Positions 8,255-17,716 of a stretch of DNA of 64,000 nt are shown one piece after another. The notes beneath the pieces were generated by a model. It was not told where the DNA came from, made no database searches, and saw only the letters and a list, made by a program, of their open reading frames with translations. Source of the stretch: Streptomyces venezuelae (GTDB lineage Bacteria; Actinomycetota; Actinomycetes; Streptomycetales; Streptomycetaceae); the NCBI RefSeq assembly GCF_008642275.1, contig NZ_CP029189.1, positions 186,001 to 250,000 on the forward strand, given 5' to 3'. Position 1 is the stretch's first letter; the number at the start of each line of letters is the position of its first letter. The translations under genes and the position numbers were made by a program.

Positions 8255-9004
8255 CGCCGTCGGCTCCCGGAGCGCCCGCAGCACGGCCGCCGGGGTCATC
8301 CCGATCATCTCCCGCATCCGGCGGGTGAGATGGGCCTGATCGGTGAAGCCTCCGGCGGCCGCGGCCTCGGCCGGGCCGCGCCCCTCCCCCAGTGCCTCCG
8401 CGCTCCGGCGCAGCTTCAGCCAGATCCGCCGCCGCACCAGCGGCATACCCAGCTGCTGCCGTGCCAGGGCCCGCAGTCGCTGCGGCGACAGACCCACCCG
8501 GGCCGCGAGCACGTCCATCGGGACGGACTCCTCCAGCCCCTCCAGCAGGGCCGCCGCCGCGAGCAGCCGCGGGTCCAGCCCGGCCGAGGGCAGCGCTGCC
8601 GCCCTCCCCAGCTCGGCCTCGTCGAGCCGCCCCAGCTCGGGCACCGCCACGATCCCCGGACCGGTACCGCACCGCCTGCGCAGCCGGTCGGCCAGGGCCG
8701 AATGCGGCTCCACGAAGACGGTGAGCAGCTGCCCCGCCCCCGGCAGCATCCGGTGCGCGGTCATGGGCGGCACCAGCAGTGCCGCTGCGCGCACGACGGT
8801 GCCGTCCGCCCCGGCGAGCGCGGCCTCGCCCCGGGGGGACAGGACGAGCTGGAAGGCGGCGTGCCGGTGAACGGATCCTCCTTGCGACTCCCCCCGGTAC
8901 CACGCGTACCCCTCCTCGACCCCGAACCGCGGCCCCGGCTCCCGTCCCACGCCCCGCTGCACGTGCCGCACCGCGTCCGGCACCTGACCGCCCCCCGTCC
9001 CCAT
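8201..9004 (-). CDS. AraC family transcriptional regulator
   Basis: 267 residues from ATG 9004. The N-terminal cupin-like sensor domain (residues about 25-130) includes HRHAAFQLVLSPRG. The C-terminal double helix-turn-helix (about 170-255) includes MDVLAARVGLSPQRLRALAR and GGFTDQAHLTRRMREMIGMTP, the AraC signature. The target is unknown; it may act on the convergent methyltransferase gene, with which it overlaps by 54 bp, or on the divergent small membrane protein gene. Confidence 0.9.
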   Translation of the reverse strand: MGTGGGQVPDAVRHVQRGVGREPGPRFGVEEGYAWYRGESQGGSVHRHAAFQLVLSPRGEAALAGADGTVVRAAALLVPPMTAHRMLPGAGQLLTVFVEPHSALADRLRRRCGTGPGIVAVPELGRLDEAELGRAAALPSAGLDPRLLAAAALLEGLEESVPMDVLAARVGLSPQRLRALARQQLGMPLVRRRIWLKLRRSAEALGEGRGPAEAAAAGGFTDQAHLTRRMREMIGMTPAAVLRALREPTASVAGAPGDVHRDGPGDG

Positions 9005-9171
9005 GCGCCCAGACTGCCAGAGCCCGAACCCCGGCCCGGAGGGGTACGGGCTCGCGCGCCCGCTGCCGCCACGTGCTTGCCGGGACGGTCGAACTCGTCG
9101 ACGATGCTCCCTAGCCACGGCCTTCCGGATCCCGTCGGGCCCGGCCGGGGCAGGGGAGAACAGGGGAAACA

Positions 9172-9540
9172 GTGACAACGAACAGAGATCAGAAGAAGCG
9201 CTCGACGGTCGCGACGGTATTCGTCCCGCTCCTCGTGGTCGCCGGGCTGCTCCTGGGGCCCGCGGCCACCGCCTCGGTGGCCGCTCCGGCCGCCCGGCAG
9301 GCACCCGCCGCCGCGGCGCTCGCGCAGAACGGTGTCCTCGCCGGTGCCGGCGTGGCGACCGGTCTCCAGGTGCCGATGTCCTCCCAGGTCCGGGCCACCA
9401 CCGGGACCAAGAAGGGCAAGAAGAGCAAGAAGAAGAAGGGCGGGCTGTTCAAGACGCTCTTGATCGTCCTGCTCGTCGTCGTGGTGCTGGTCGTCGCCCT
9501 GTACCTGGTCCGCCGCTCTCTGCGCCGCAGGTCCGCCTAA
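9172..9540 (+). CDS. Small exported membrane protein with Lys-rich segment
   Basis: 122 residues from GTG 9172, preceded by AGGGGAAA. A signal-like hydrophobic segment (about residues 12-36) is followed by an Ala-rich region, a strongly basic run (KKGKKSKKKKGG, about 80-91) and a C-terminal membrane helix (LLIVLLVVVVLVVALYLV) ending in RRSLRRR. It would span the membrane twice, or be anchored at its C-terminus. I do not recognise a family. The stop codon overlaps that of the convergent HEAT-repeat gene. Confidence 0.75.
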   Translation: MTTNRDQKKRSTVATVFVPLLVVAGLLLGPAATASVAAPAARQAPAAAALAQNGVLAGAGVATGLQVPMSSQVRATTGTKKGKKSKKKKGGLFKTLLIVLLVVVVLVVALYLVRRSLRRRSA

Positions 9541-11273
9541 ACCGTCGTGGGCGACGTGGGCAGCGCGTGCCCAGCGGGTGGGCAGCGCTGAGGGAGCGCG
9601 AGCGCCCGGTCGATCCGGGCGCGGATCTCCTCGTCCTGGAGGACCGCCCGGTAATCGCCGTACTCGGAGAACCGGCGGTCCGCGGCGCGCAGTGCCGTGA
9701 GGGCGTCCCGGACCGGCGGGGTGAGGTGTCCGTGCTGGGTGAGCGCGTCGAGGGCCGTGGAGAGCGTCCCGTGCCACTCCCCCTCGGCGGCATGGGCCAG
9801 CACCGCCGCCGCTGCCTGCGCCGGTTCGGGCAGCGGCGGTTCCCCCGGCTGACGGTACGGCGTGACCTCGCCGGGCAGCAGCGGGTTCTCCCCCCATGCG
9901 TGAAGCACGTCCCGAAGGTCCCGGACCAGCCATCCCGCGCGGGAGACCTCGTCCCGTAGCGCCTCTCGTACCGCGGGCAGCAGGGCTCCGGCGTGTGCGC
10001 GCAGCGGCCGCAGGACATCGGCGACGTCCGGCTGCCGCGGGTCGCTCAGGGCGTAACCCCGCCCCTGCATGTCCCGGTAGGGTGCCACCAGCCGCTCGAC
10101 CAGATCGGGCAGGACGCGAGGGTCCCCGATCCGCGTCAGGGCCCACCGCGCGTGGTCACCGACGGTGCCGTCGAAGAACCGTGATTCCCCGGGGTCGTCG
10201 AGGAGGGCGGCGAGCCGGTCGGCGTACGGCGCGGCCTCGTGGCCGAGCACCGCCAGCAGATGCGCGGCCTTGTAGCGCACGTCGTCGTCCGGGTCGGCCA
10301 GCAGCCCGGCCGCGAGCGGCAACACGGCCGCTGCCACGGAGGGCCTGCGCACCAGCAGTCGCCACGCCTCGTCCAGCGCGCACCGGCGCAGCTCCGCATC
10401 GCCGATCCGGCTGCCGGTGTCGGCCAGCGCGGTCACGAACGAGGCCGCCTCCGTCGTGTCGGGCGCCAGCAGTTCCACGACCCAGGAGGCGACGTCGTTG
10501 CGCTCGTAGGGGAGTTCGCAGTCCAGGGTGTACCAGACCGTGCCGAACTCCGGGGCGAGCACGGGGTCGGTGAGGATCTCCAGCAGCATGGGGTGGGCGC
10601 GCGGTACCGCCCGCGGGTCAAGGGGTGCCGAGGCGATCACGGCCGCTACTCGGAGCACCGGGTTCTCGTCGTGGAGGAGCCCGTCCAGCACGGCGCGTAC
10701 CTCCGCGGCCGTCCTCTCCGTGAGGTCCTCTTCGGCCGCGATCCGGCCCAGCGCCAGCAGCAGGGCCACCTGGACCGAGGGGTCGGTCTCCGCGGTCCAC
10801 CGTTCGAGCAGGGGCGCGGTCCGGTCGCTGATCAGCCCTAGCGCGGCCCGCCGTGTCACGGGGTCGCCGTCGTCGAGCAGCCTCCGGACGCGGGGCCACT
10901 GCTGCCACCACACCGCGGCCCGTCCGGAGCCGGCCTCACCGGCCTCGCCGTCTGCGGGCTCGCCCTCTGCGGCCAGGGACGCGAGCAGATCGACGAGGTC
11001 CGGCCGGAGGACCGTTTTCGGGTCGAGTGCCAGATCGACCACGAACGGCAGCGCGGCCGTCCCCACCTCCGTGCTCCCCAGGAGGAGGTTCTGCAGGTCG
11101 CAGTACGCCCGCTCCAGGGCCTCCGGGCGGGTGGTGGGGTTCGCCCGGGCGATCCGGCGCAGCAGCTTCGGCACGTCGGTGGCCGGATGGCCGTCCGGCC
11201 CTACCGCGCCCAAGGCCCGCCAGTCCACCGCGTCCAAGGCCCGCCAGTCCACCGCGTCCAGCGCGTCCCGCAT
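9537..11273 (-). CDS. HEAT-repeat protein
   Basis: 578 residues of alpha-helical repeats. Units such as VLRPDLVDLLASLA, VLPLAAGLLADPDDDVRYKAAHLLAVLG and WALTRIGDPRVLPDLVERL are HEAT or PBS-lyase-like. There is no enzymatic motif, signal peptide or membrane segment, so it is probably a cytoplasmic scaffold. Near the N-terminus the eight-residue unit DAVDWRAL is exactly duplicated by a 24-bp tandem repeat. The start is ATG 11273 with GAGG seven bases upstream. Confidence 0.85.
   Translation of the reverse strand: MRDALDAVDWRALDAVDWRALGAVGPDGHPATDVPKLLRRIARANPTTRPEALERAYCDLQNLLLGSTEVGTAALPFVVDLALDPKTVLRPDLVDLLASLAAEGEPADGEAGEAGSGRAAVWWQQWPRVRRLLDDGDPVTRRAALGLISDRTAPLLERWTAETDPSVQVALLLALGRIAAEEDLTERTAAEVRAVLDGLLHDENPVLRVAAVIASAPLDPRAVPRAHPMLLEILTDPVLAPEFGTVWYTLDCELPYERNDVASWVVELLAPDTTEAASFVTALADTGSRIGDAELRRCALDEAWRLLVRRPSVAAAVLPLAAGLLADPDDDVRYKAAHLLAVLGHEAAPYADRLAALLDDPGESRFFDGTVGDHARWALTRIGDPRVLPDLVERLVAPYRDMQGRGYALSDPRQPDVADVLRPLRAHAGALLPAVREALRDEVSRAGWLVRDLRDVLHAWGENPLLPGEVTPYRQPGEPPLPEPAQAAAAVLAHAAEGEWHGTLSTALDALTQHGHLTPPVRDALTALRAADRRFSEYGDYRAVLQDEEIRARIDRALALPQRCPPAGHALPTSPTTV
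11211..11258 (-). repeat. Exact 24-bp tandem duplication in HEAT-repeat gene
   Basis: Two identical 24-bp copies (11211-11234 and 11235-11258) add one extra DAVDWRAL unit in frame. Identity at the DNA level indicates a recent duplication. Confidence 0.92.
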
Positions 11274-11390
11274 GTCCCCCGCCTCACCGCCGAGCGTCCG
11301 TTCCCCCGCCCGGGCATCCTGCCAGTGCGGGAACGGGCACTGCGCGGCAATTTCCCGGGCGACTGCGGCGCGGCTGCGGCAGGGCCCGTG

Positions 11391-11648
11391 TCAGTCGTCG
11401 ACCGGGTCGGGCAGCCGCCTGAGTTCGAGCAGAGCCACCGAGATCTTCACTGCGGTGGAGATGGTCAGAGCTTGGAGGAAGGGCATACCCATCAGCCACA
11501 GGGCCACCATCATGACCGTGAGCACCAAGAAGGCCGGGATCAGATGGGTCCGCCTGATCGCGGTCCGCAGGTGACCCGCTCGACTCCGATGCCGGTCGTC
11601 CGTGGCGATCGCGCGCGTGGCGACGCCCTCCTCTTCGGCATGCTGCAT
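11391..11648 (-). CDS. Small membrane protein, unknown family
   Basis: 85 residues from ATG 11648, with AGGAAAGG about ten bases upstream. The basic N-terminal third (RHRSRAGHLRTAIRRTH) is followed by two hydrophobic helices (LIPAFLVLTVMMVALWLMG and LQALTISTAVKISVALLEL). It lies in the same direction as, and upstream of, the HEAT-repeat gene, 117 bp away. I do not recognise the family. Confidence 0.65.
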   Translation of the reverse strand: MQHAEEEGVATRAIATDDRHRSRAGHLRTAIRRTHLIPAFLVLTVMMVALWLMGMPFLQALTISTAVKISVALLELRRLPDPVDD

Positions 11649-11871
11649 GGGCTGCCGGCCTTTCCTTGTGTGCTCGTCCGGGAGAACGAGCCTCCAGTCC
11701 GCGGGAGCGGACTGCCACTGCTGCCACCGGCACCGCCGCCATCCGACGTACAGGTTCACCTCACCGGCCCAGGCGCGTGACGTCCCGGCCTCCGAGGTCC
11801 CGATCACCTCCGGGTGCGGGCGCGATCCCCGGGACCGGGGGGCCGGTGCGGGCCGAGTAGCCTTGGGGGCC

Positions 11872-12243
11872 ATGATCACGAACCAGTGCCGTGCCGCGAC
11901 GAAGAAGGGTGAACGGTGCCAGGTCGACGCGCGACCGTCGGGCTTGTGCCACGTACATGATCCGGTGGTGCGATGCCGAGTGCCGAACACCAGGGGCAAG
12001 CCCTGCGTGATCGCGACGGGCGGTGGCCCGTGCGAGCGGCACGAGGGGCAGCAACAGGCGTCCGTCGAGGCAGCCATGAACCTCGTCAAGCTCTGCGAAC
12101 CGGCCGGAGCCGATCCCCTCTTCGCGGTCGGCGAACCCGCCGCCGAGGGCCGCTGCCCCGCTCCTGAGCCGTCGACCGCCGGAGAGCCGGGCCCGACCCG
12201 GCTGTCGCCGGCGTTCGTGGCCCGCACCATCAATCTCGGCTGA
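11872..12243 (+). CDS. Cys-rich protein with two C3H zinc-finger-like repeats
   Basis: 123 residues from ATG 11872. Two units share the spacing C-x8-C-x9/8-C-x2-H: CRAATKKGERC...GLCHVH (residues 5-29) and CRVPNTRGKPC...GPCERH (about 34-56). The pattern resembles small zinc-binding modules of the DUF5763 type, found in bacteria and phages. The C-terminal half is Pro/Ala-rich and probably disordered. It is not known whether it binds zinc or nucleic acid. The gene is divergent from the small membrane protein. Confidence 0.72.
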   Translation: MITNQCRAATKKGERCQVDARPSGLCHVHDPVVRCRVPNTRGKPCVIATGGGPCERHEGQQQASVEAAMNLVKLCEPAGADPLFAVGEPAAEGRCPAPEPSTAGEPGPTRLSPAFVARTINLG

Positions 12244-12534
12244 ACGGGCGGTCCGGGAACGACGGCGGCCGGCCGCGGCGTGAAGGGCCCGGATCCCTGC
12301 GGCACTTGGCGGCACTCCCGCCGTCGAGCGAAGTCCGGGCACTCCGTCTACGAAGCCCTGGGCGACGCGCTGCCCAGCGCCGGGCACCGCGCGGCAGGCA
12401 CCGCGCCTCGGGTGCTGCCGCGCAGCGGGTCCCGCGCTGCTGCCGCCGCGCAGTGGGCGCCGTCGCCCGTCGGTGCCGCCGGGGCGGTGACCTCCGTCCG
12501 GCCCACGTCACACGGCGGCTGACATGATGGCCGA

Positions 12535-14046
12535 ATGCCCAACTCGCCCTCTGCCGTGACAGATCTGTGGTTGCGCGGGGTCGCCGCCAACACCGGAGCC
12601 CCTGCCGACGTCCTGCTGCGCCTGCTGGACCCGGACACCACCGGGGAGGCCTGGCGGATCCTGTGCGAGAAGCGCTGCGTTCCGCCGGAGGTCGTGGACG
12701 CGGTGGTCGCGCACCCGGATGCCAAGGTACGCAGGTCCTTCGCCCGCAACCCCCACGTCCCGCCGGCCCAGCGCGCACGTCTGGTCGCGGACCCCCATGA
12801 CCTGGTCCGCGCGCAGGTCGCCTCGGGGCCCCGCCCGCTCCCGCGCCAGCCCAGCCCGCTGCCCGACGACGCCCTCGTCTTCCTGCTGACGGCCGAGGCC
12901 GCCGGCACGGCGGGGCTGCTCACGGCCAACGAGATCATGCAGGAGCTGGTGGGCTCTCCCCAGATACCCAATTCCTTCCGGCGCAGGATGCTCCGGCACG
13001 AACTGCCCGCACTGCGGGCCTTCGCGGCGCAGTCGTGGTCCTGGCTGACCCCCGAGGAGCAGAAGGCCCTGCGGGCCGACCCCCACCCGGACGTCCGGGC
13101 GTGTGTCGAGAGCAGCCTGCGGTGGGAGGATCCCGCGGCCATGGAGGCGGAACTCCCGGAACACAGCTGCCACCACCGGTGGGCGATCCTCCTCCACCAC
13201 GCGCTGTCGGATGCCGTCGTCGAGGCGGCCCTGGCCGATCCGGAGTCCCGGTGGTGCCTCGCCGGCAACCGGTACACGCCCCGTCATGCCTTGGTCCGGC
13301 TCGCCCGTGACGCCGACCCGCGGGTCCGTGTACGCGTAGCCGCCCGGGCCGACCTCGATCCGGCGCTGTGGGCGGAACTCGCCGAGGATCCCGATGCCCA
13401 GGTACGCACCCGTGCCCGGGTGCAGCCGCTCCCCCGTACCCCGGAACAGTGCGAGGCCGTCGACCACGAGATGGGCGACGGGCACGACTGCACCTGCATG
13501 ATCCCGGAGCCGGCTCCGGACCTGGACATGGACTGGTACCGGGCGTGTGCGGTGTCCGAGGAGGTGAAGCTGCGCCTGGTGGCGGCCAGGTGCTCCACGC
13601 TGCCCGCCGACCTGGTCGCACGACTGGCGGAGGACCCGGAGGAGGAAGTGCGTCACCGGTTGGCCTCGTGGCATCCCCTGGCACCGGCCGAGATCGTCCT
13701 CGCTGCCTTCGTCGCCCGCCCCTCCCAACGCTCCCACCTGCTCACGCAGTCCCGGTTGCCGCGGACCGGCCTCGCCCACCTGCTCGGGCACGAGGACCCT
13801 GAGGTACGGGCGCTGGCGGCCGCCGATCCGACCGGGCGGGCCCCCGTGGAGCTGCTGTCGGATGGGGACGAGCAGGTCCGCCGGGCGGCCGCATCCCACC
13901 CGCTCTTCTCGGGGGACACCCTGGAGAGGCTGCTCCAGGATCCGGCGACGGCCGAAGGCGCGGCGGCCAACCCGGGGCTGTCGGCCGAACGGCTGCACGC
14001 CTTGCTGGACTCCGCCCGCGTGCCGCGCCGTCCGGTCGCGTCGTGA
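12535..14046 (+). CDS. Leucine-rich repeat variant (LRV) protein
   Basis: 503 residues. The sequence is built of about 24-residue units of the type LARDADPRVRVRVAARADLDPALWAELAEDPDAQVRTR (units split here for description), characteristic of LRV/HEAT-like solenoids. No signal peptide or membrane helix. A short Cys/His cluster (HDCTC, near residue 322) interrupts the array and recalls the iron-sulfur cluster of some LRV proteins, but there are too few Cys to be confident. It is probably a protein-binding scaffold. Confidence 0.85.
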   Translation: MPNSPSAVTDLWLRGVAANTGAPADVLLRLLDPDTTGEAWRILCEKRCVPPEVVDAVVAHPDAKVRRSFARNPHVPPAQRARLVADPHDLVRAQVASGPRPLPRQPSPLPDDALVFLLTAEAAGTAGLLTANEIMQELVGSPQIPNSFRRRMLRHELPALRAFAAQSWSWLTPEEQKALRADPHPDVRACVESSLRWEDPAAMEAELPEHSCHHRWAILLHHALSDAVVEAALADPESRWCLAGNRYTPRHALVRLARDADPRVRVRVAARADLDPALWAELAEDPDAQVRTRARVQPLPRTPEQCEAVDHEMGDGHDCTCMIPEPAPDLDMDWYRACAVSEEVKLRLVAARCSTLPADLVARLAEDPEEEVRHRLASWHPLAPAEIVLAAFVARPSQRSHLLTQSRLPRTGLAHLLGHEDPEVRALAAADPTGRAPVELLSDGDEQVRRAAASHPLFSGDTLERLLQDPATAEGAAANPGLSAERLHALLDSARVPRRPVAS

Positions 14047-14074
14047 TCGAGGGTGACCGGCGCGACGTCGGTCG

Positions 14075-14440
14075 ACGGCGCACCCGGTAGCGCCGGTGAA
14101 GCACCCGGTCGCCCTGAACCACCACGTCGGGATCCTCCACCAGGTGCTGTGCCTCGACCGACCCGACGTAGCGCTTGCCGGACCCGATCACCCCGGGTAC
14201 GACGTCCAGGGCCGCCTCGACGCCGTCGGCGAGGTGGAACGGGCCCCGGTGTCCCGGCCCTCGGGCTGCGGCCGGTGCGTCACGACGACCACGTGGTCGA
14301 ACCCGCCCGGAGGCTTCCCGTCCCAGCCGTCCGTCAGGTCGAAGACGTGGCGGCCGACGACGGTCTCCCCGATCTGGACCAGCGTGTCGTGAGCCGTCCC
14401 CTCCGGCAGGAAGTCAACTGGCGGCTGTCCGGCGCGCGGC
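14075..14440 (-). pseudogene. Decayed DHFR/RibD-like reductase remnant
   Basis: Read on the minus strand, one frame gives LVQIGETVVGRHVFDLTDGW and FDHVVVVTHRPQPEG, the core of the dihydrofolate reductase-like (RibD C-terminal) family. Then the reading frame shifts near 14240 to GPFHLADGVEAAL and jumps directly to GSGKRYVGSVEAQHLVEDPD and VLHRRYRV, the family C-terminus. The start region is absent, about 30 residues are missing in the middle, a frameshift is present and the stop is lost. It is therefore a pseudogene, in a 450-bp stretch that otherwise holds no gene. Confidence 0.65.
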
Positions 14441-14497
14441 CGGGGTGTTCGGGCCTGGTCGGAGCAGCCCGCGCCGGCGGTGAGGTCGCCCCGGCCG

Positions 14498-15457
14498 TCA
14501 GGAGGGCGCCGGCCCGTTGACCCGCGCGCCGAGAGCCGCGACGGCGGCGACCATGCGGTCCCAGAACGGGCCGGTCCGCAGGGTCACCGCCACGCGCGCG
14601 TTGTCCGGGCGGCCCGTGGAGTGGTGCAGGTCCACCACGGTGGCTCCGCGTGTGTACCTGCCGTGCAGTTCCACGGCCACCTGGGCGTCCACGCAGTGCA
14701 CCAGACCGGGATCGATGACCCGGGCCACCGCCACGGGGTCGTGCAGTGGCGGGCTGGGGAACCCCCAGAGCTCGCGGTACGTGGACCCGAAGAAGGTCAG
14801 GAGGTCCGCGCAGGTCCGCCCGAGGGGCGTGCCCAGGGCCACGAAGCGGTCCACCACTTCGGGCGTGGCCAGTGCCTGGTGCGTGACGTTGAGCCCGCAC
14901 ATGGTGACCGGCACACCCGAGCGGAAGACGATGTCGGCGGCCTCCGGGTCGGTGAGGACGTTGAACTCGGCAGCCGGCGTACGGTTGCCCCGCTCCGTCG
15001 AACCGCCCATCAGGACGATCTCCCGGATCCGGGAGGCGTCCTCGGGGTAACGGATGAGCAGCAGGGCGATGTTGGTCAACGGGGCGGTCGGGACCAGGGT
15101 GACGGGCTCGGGATGCTCGGTGAGCAGCCGGTGGACGAGGTCCACGGCGTGCTCCGGTACCACGTCCACCGTGGGGTCCGGGAACAGCGGCCCGTCCAGT
15201 CCGCTGACCCCGTGCACGTCGGCGGCCACGCCGAGCGGCTGGACGAGCGGCCGGTCGCAGCCGGCCGCGATGGGGACGGACGTGATCCCGGCGACCGTGC
15301 AGACCCGGCGGGCGTTGAGGGTGGTCTTGTCGAGCGTCTGGTTGCCCGCGACCGTGGTGATGGCCAGCAGGTCCACCGCCGGGTCCCCGGCGGCCAGCAT
15401 GATCGCGAGTGCGTCGTCGTGTCCGGGGTCGCAGTCGATGATGATCGGGACGGGCAC
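14498..15457 (-). CDS. Inosine/uridine-preferring nucleoside hydrolase
   Basis: 319 residues, the usual family length. The N-terminal DCDPGHDDA holds the calcium-binding Asp cluster (DxDxGxDD) of nucleoside N-ribohydrolases, and VLMGGS, AEFNVLTDPEAA and HDPVAV complete the active site. It splits ribonucleosides into base and ribose for salvage, in the cytoplasm. The gene is upstream of, and divergent from none; its 5' side faces the MFS gene, 190 bp away, in the same direction. Confidence 0.92.
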   Translation of the reverse strand: MPVPIIIDCDPGHDDALAIMLAAGDPAVDLLAITTVAGNQTLDKTTLNARRVCTVAGITSVPIAAGCDRPLVQPLGVAADVHGVSGLDGPLFPDPTVDVVPEHAVDLVHRLLTEHPEPVTLVPTAPLTNIALLLIRYPEDASRIREIVLMGGSTERGNRTPAAEFNVLTDPEAADIVFRSGVPVTMCGLNVTHQALATPEVVDRFVALGTPLGRTCADLLTFFGSTYRELWGFPSPPLHDPVAVARVIDPGLVHCVDAQVAVELHGRYTRGATVVDLHHSTGRPDNARVAVTLRTGPFWDRMVAAVAALGARVNGPAPS

Positions 15458-15649
15458 GTCACTCCTGGCGCTGAGGCGGGGCGTGGAGCTCCAGTGTGCC
15501 GCCCGGGCGACCCCCTGACCACACCGCCTCGCCCGGGCCCTCGCGGGTTCCGTTCCGCGCGCGTGCTCGCCGCCCGCGCCGCCCGCGCCGCCCTCGGCGG
15601 CAGCGGCGGCAGCGGCGGCAGCGGCGGGACCCGGCTCGCCGTGAGGTGG

Positions 15650-17008
15650 TCAGATCTCGCTCGGGGCGGTTCTTCCGGGCCGGGAGGAGGAAGCCGCGGG
15701 TGGCCTCGGCGTCGCCTGCCGAGCCGGCGGCGTGGGGCTGCTGCGGCGAGCCCACAGGAGGGAGCCCGCCAGCAGTGCGATGCCGCCCAGCAGCCAGGGC
15801 ACCGGGCCTGGCCGGAGGACCCCGACGACCAGGCCCGTCAGTGCTCCCAGCAGCTGTGGGGCGAGGGACTGGACGGACAGCGCGGTGGCCCGGCCCGCGC
15901 TGGTGACACGGCGGTGCAGGATGTCGTTCTGGTTCGGTCCCGCTGCACCGAGCCCGAGGTAGAGCAGGCCGTACCCGGTGGCCGAGAGCACCAGGGCGCC
16001 CGCTCCGGTGAAGGCCGCGGTGGCGCCGAGCAGAAGCAGCCCGCTCGCGCCGGCGCCGAGGCTCACCATGACCGCGCGTTCGCCGCTGCCCGCCAGTCGG
16101 GCGGTCAGGGGCGCGAGCTGGCTGCCGAGACCGGAGCAGATGAATCCGCAGCAGGCGAGCACGGAGAAGAGCACGGCCCCCGATTCGGACGCACCGGTCA
16201 CGGCCGCGGCACGTCCCGGCACGAGCAGTTCGATCGTGACGAGCGCACTGCCGGCCGCACCCGCGCCGAGGAACACCCGTCGAACCAGCGTGTCCCGGCC
16301 GGCCAGTCGCAGTCCGCCCACCACGGTGGACGGAATGCCTCGGAGTACGTCAGGGAGGGTGGCCGGCGGCCGGGGCGGCTCGGGCAGGGCGGTCCAGACG
16401 TACAGTACGAAGCCGATCTCGACCACCGCACCCAGCAACAGCGGGACGGAAAGGGGCAGTACCAGCCCGGACGAGGCCTCGCGCAGCCGCGCACCGAGGT
16501 CCGGGCCGGCCCCGAGCAGCCAGGGAAGGACGCCGCCGAGCAGGGTTCCCGCGGCCAGCGCGGCGGAGCTCGCGGACGCGCCGCCGGCCAGGCCGGGGCG
16601 CAGATCGGCGTCGGGCCCGGAGTGGGCGTGGACGGTGTCGACGTACCAGGCTTCGGCCGGCCCGCTGGCCAGGGCCCGGCCCGCGCCCATCAGCACCATG
16701 CCCACGCCGAGCAACCAGGGATCGGAGCCCAGCCCCACGAGGGCCAGGGCGGTCAGGTTCAGCAGGCCCGCGGCCACGAGGACGGCACGGCGTCCGAGGA
16801 CGTCGGCCAGTCCTCCGGTGGGCAGTTCCAGTGCGGCGGCCGTCAGCGAGTGCGCTGCGAACAGGCCGGCGATCGTCGCCATGGCCATGCCTCGCTCGGT
16901 GAGCAGCAGGATCAGGGGGGCGAGGCTCAGACCCGGCGCAAGCCAGAAGAGCGCGCAGAGCGTGACGTAGCGGCGGCGTGCGGCGGGGAGGTCCAGCGAC
17001 CCGGTCAC
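15650..17008 (-). CDS. MFS transporter
   Basis: 452 residues with about 12 hydrophobic helices. The MFS motif between helices 2 and 3 is visible (GGLADVLGRRAVLV). It is the downstream partner of the ArsR-type gene: GTG 17008 overlaps the regulator stop as GTGA, so translation is coupled. The substrate is unknown; an exporter of an antibiotic or toxic compound controlled by the regulator is the simple reading. The 190 bp downstream include a short run of CGGCAG repeats. Confidence 0.88.
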   Translation of the reverse strand: MTGSLDLPAARRRYVTLCALFWLAPGLSLAPLILLLTERGMAMATIAGLFAAHSLTAAALELPTGGLADVLGRRAVLVAAGLLNLTALALVGLGSDPWLLGVGMVLMGAGRALASGPAEAWYVDTVHAHSGPDADLRPGLAGGASASSAALAAGTLLGGVLPWLLGAGPDLGARLREASSGLVLPLSVPLLLGAVVEIGFVLYVWTALPEPPRPPATLPDVLRGIPSTVVGGLRLAGRDTLVRRVFLGAGAAGSALVTIELLVPGRAAAVTGASESGAVLFSVLACCGFICSGLGSQLAPLTARLAGSGERAVMVSLGAGASGLLLLGATAAFTGAGALVLSATGYGLLYLGLGAAGPNQNDILHRRVTSAGRATALSVQSLAPQLLGALTGLVVGVLRPGPVPWLLGGIALLAGSLLWARRSSPTPPARQATPRPPAASSSRPGRTAPSEI

Positions 17009-17691
17009 GACGCGCACTCGCTGTCGCTGTCGCTTTCGTTCTGGTCCGCGTCCCCGTCCTCCGCATCGGTTGCGCTAGCCGTTGCCGTTGCCGTCGCCGT
17101 GGAGGGGTCGCGTGACGCGAGGGCCAGCCCTGCCGTGAGGAGTACGACCTGTGCCGCGCGAGGATCCGCCGCATCGCGGGCGGTGAGTTCCTCCAGCTTC
17201 CCGGCGAACGCCTCCCAGAGCTCGGTGAGCGATTCGGGCGTCAGACGGGGTAGCAGGTCGCTGATCCCGGAGGGCTCCACCCACTCCTGCGGCAGCCGTC
17301 CGTCGGCGAGGTCGGCCTCGTGCCGCACGAGCGAAGCCTCCAGGTGCTCGATCTGCGCCCGGCGAGACAGGCTGAGCAGGGCGCGGCTGCCCGCTGAGGA
17401 TTCCATGGACTTGTTGCTCCAGGCGGTCGCGGAGTGGACCGCCCGCCAGCGCCGCTCCCGCCCGTCCCGGTGCTCGGCCTCGGTGACGAACGCGTACTTG
17501 GCCAGGACGCGCAGGTGATAGCTGGTGGAAGCGGACGACTCACCGGTCCTGACCCCGAGTTCGCTCGCGGTGGACGGGCCGTCCTGCCGCAGCAGCCCGA
17601 GCAGCCGGATGCGCAAAGGGTGCGTGAGGGCCTTGAGGGCTGCGGCGTCCCGCTCGGGATCGAGGACGCGTCTCTGTTCTTCGCTGACCAT
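17005..17691 (-). CDS. ArsR-type winged-helix transcriptional regulator
   Basis: 228 residues from ATG 17691. The winged HTH covers about residues 15-85: ALTHPLRIRLLGLLR, then STASELGVRTGESSASTSYH and LRVLAKYAFVTE. A longer C-terminal domain of about 130 residues with no metal-binding Cys pair follows, so it is not a classical metal sensor. The tail is repetitive (TATATATASAT) and then acidic. It is coupled to the downstream MFS gene and probably controls it. Its promoter lies in an AT-rich island with a short inverted repeat. Confidence 0.88.
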   Translation of the reverse strand: MVSEEQRRVLDPERDAAALKALTHPLRIRLLGLLRQDGPSTASELGVRTGESSASTSYHLRVLAKYAFVTEAEHRDGRERRWRAVHSATAWSNKSMESSAGSRALLSLSRRAQIEHLEASLVRHEADLADGRLPQEWVEPSGISDLLPRLTPESLTELWEAFAGKLEELTARDAADPRAAQVVLLTAGLALASRDPSTATATATASATDAEDGDADQNESDSDSECAS

Positions 17692-17716
17692 GCAGGGAGG
17701 TTAAAGGCCTCGGCAG

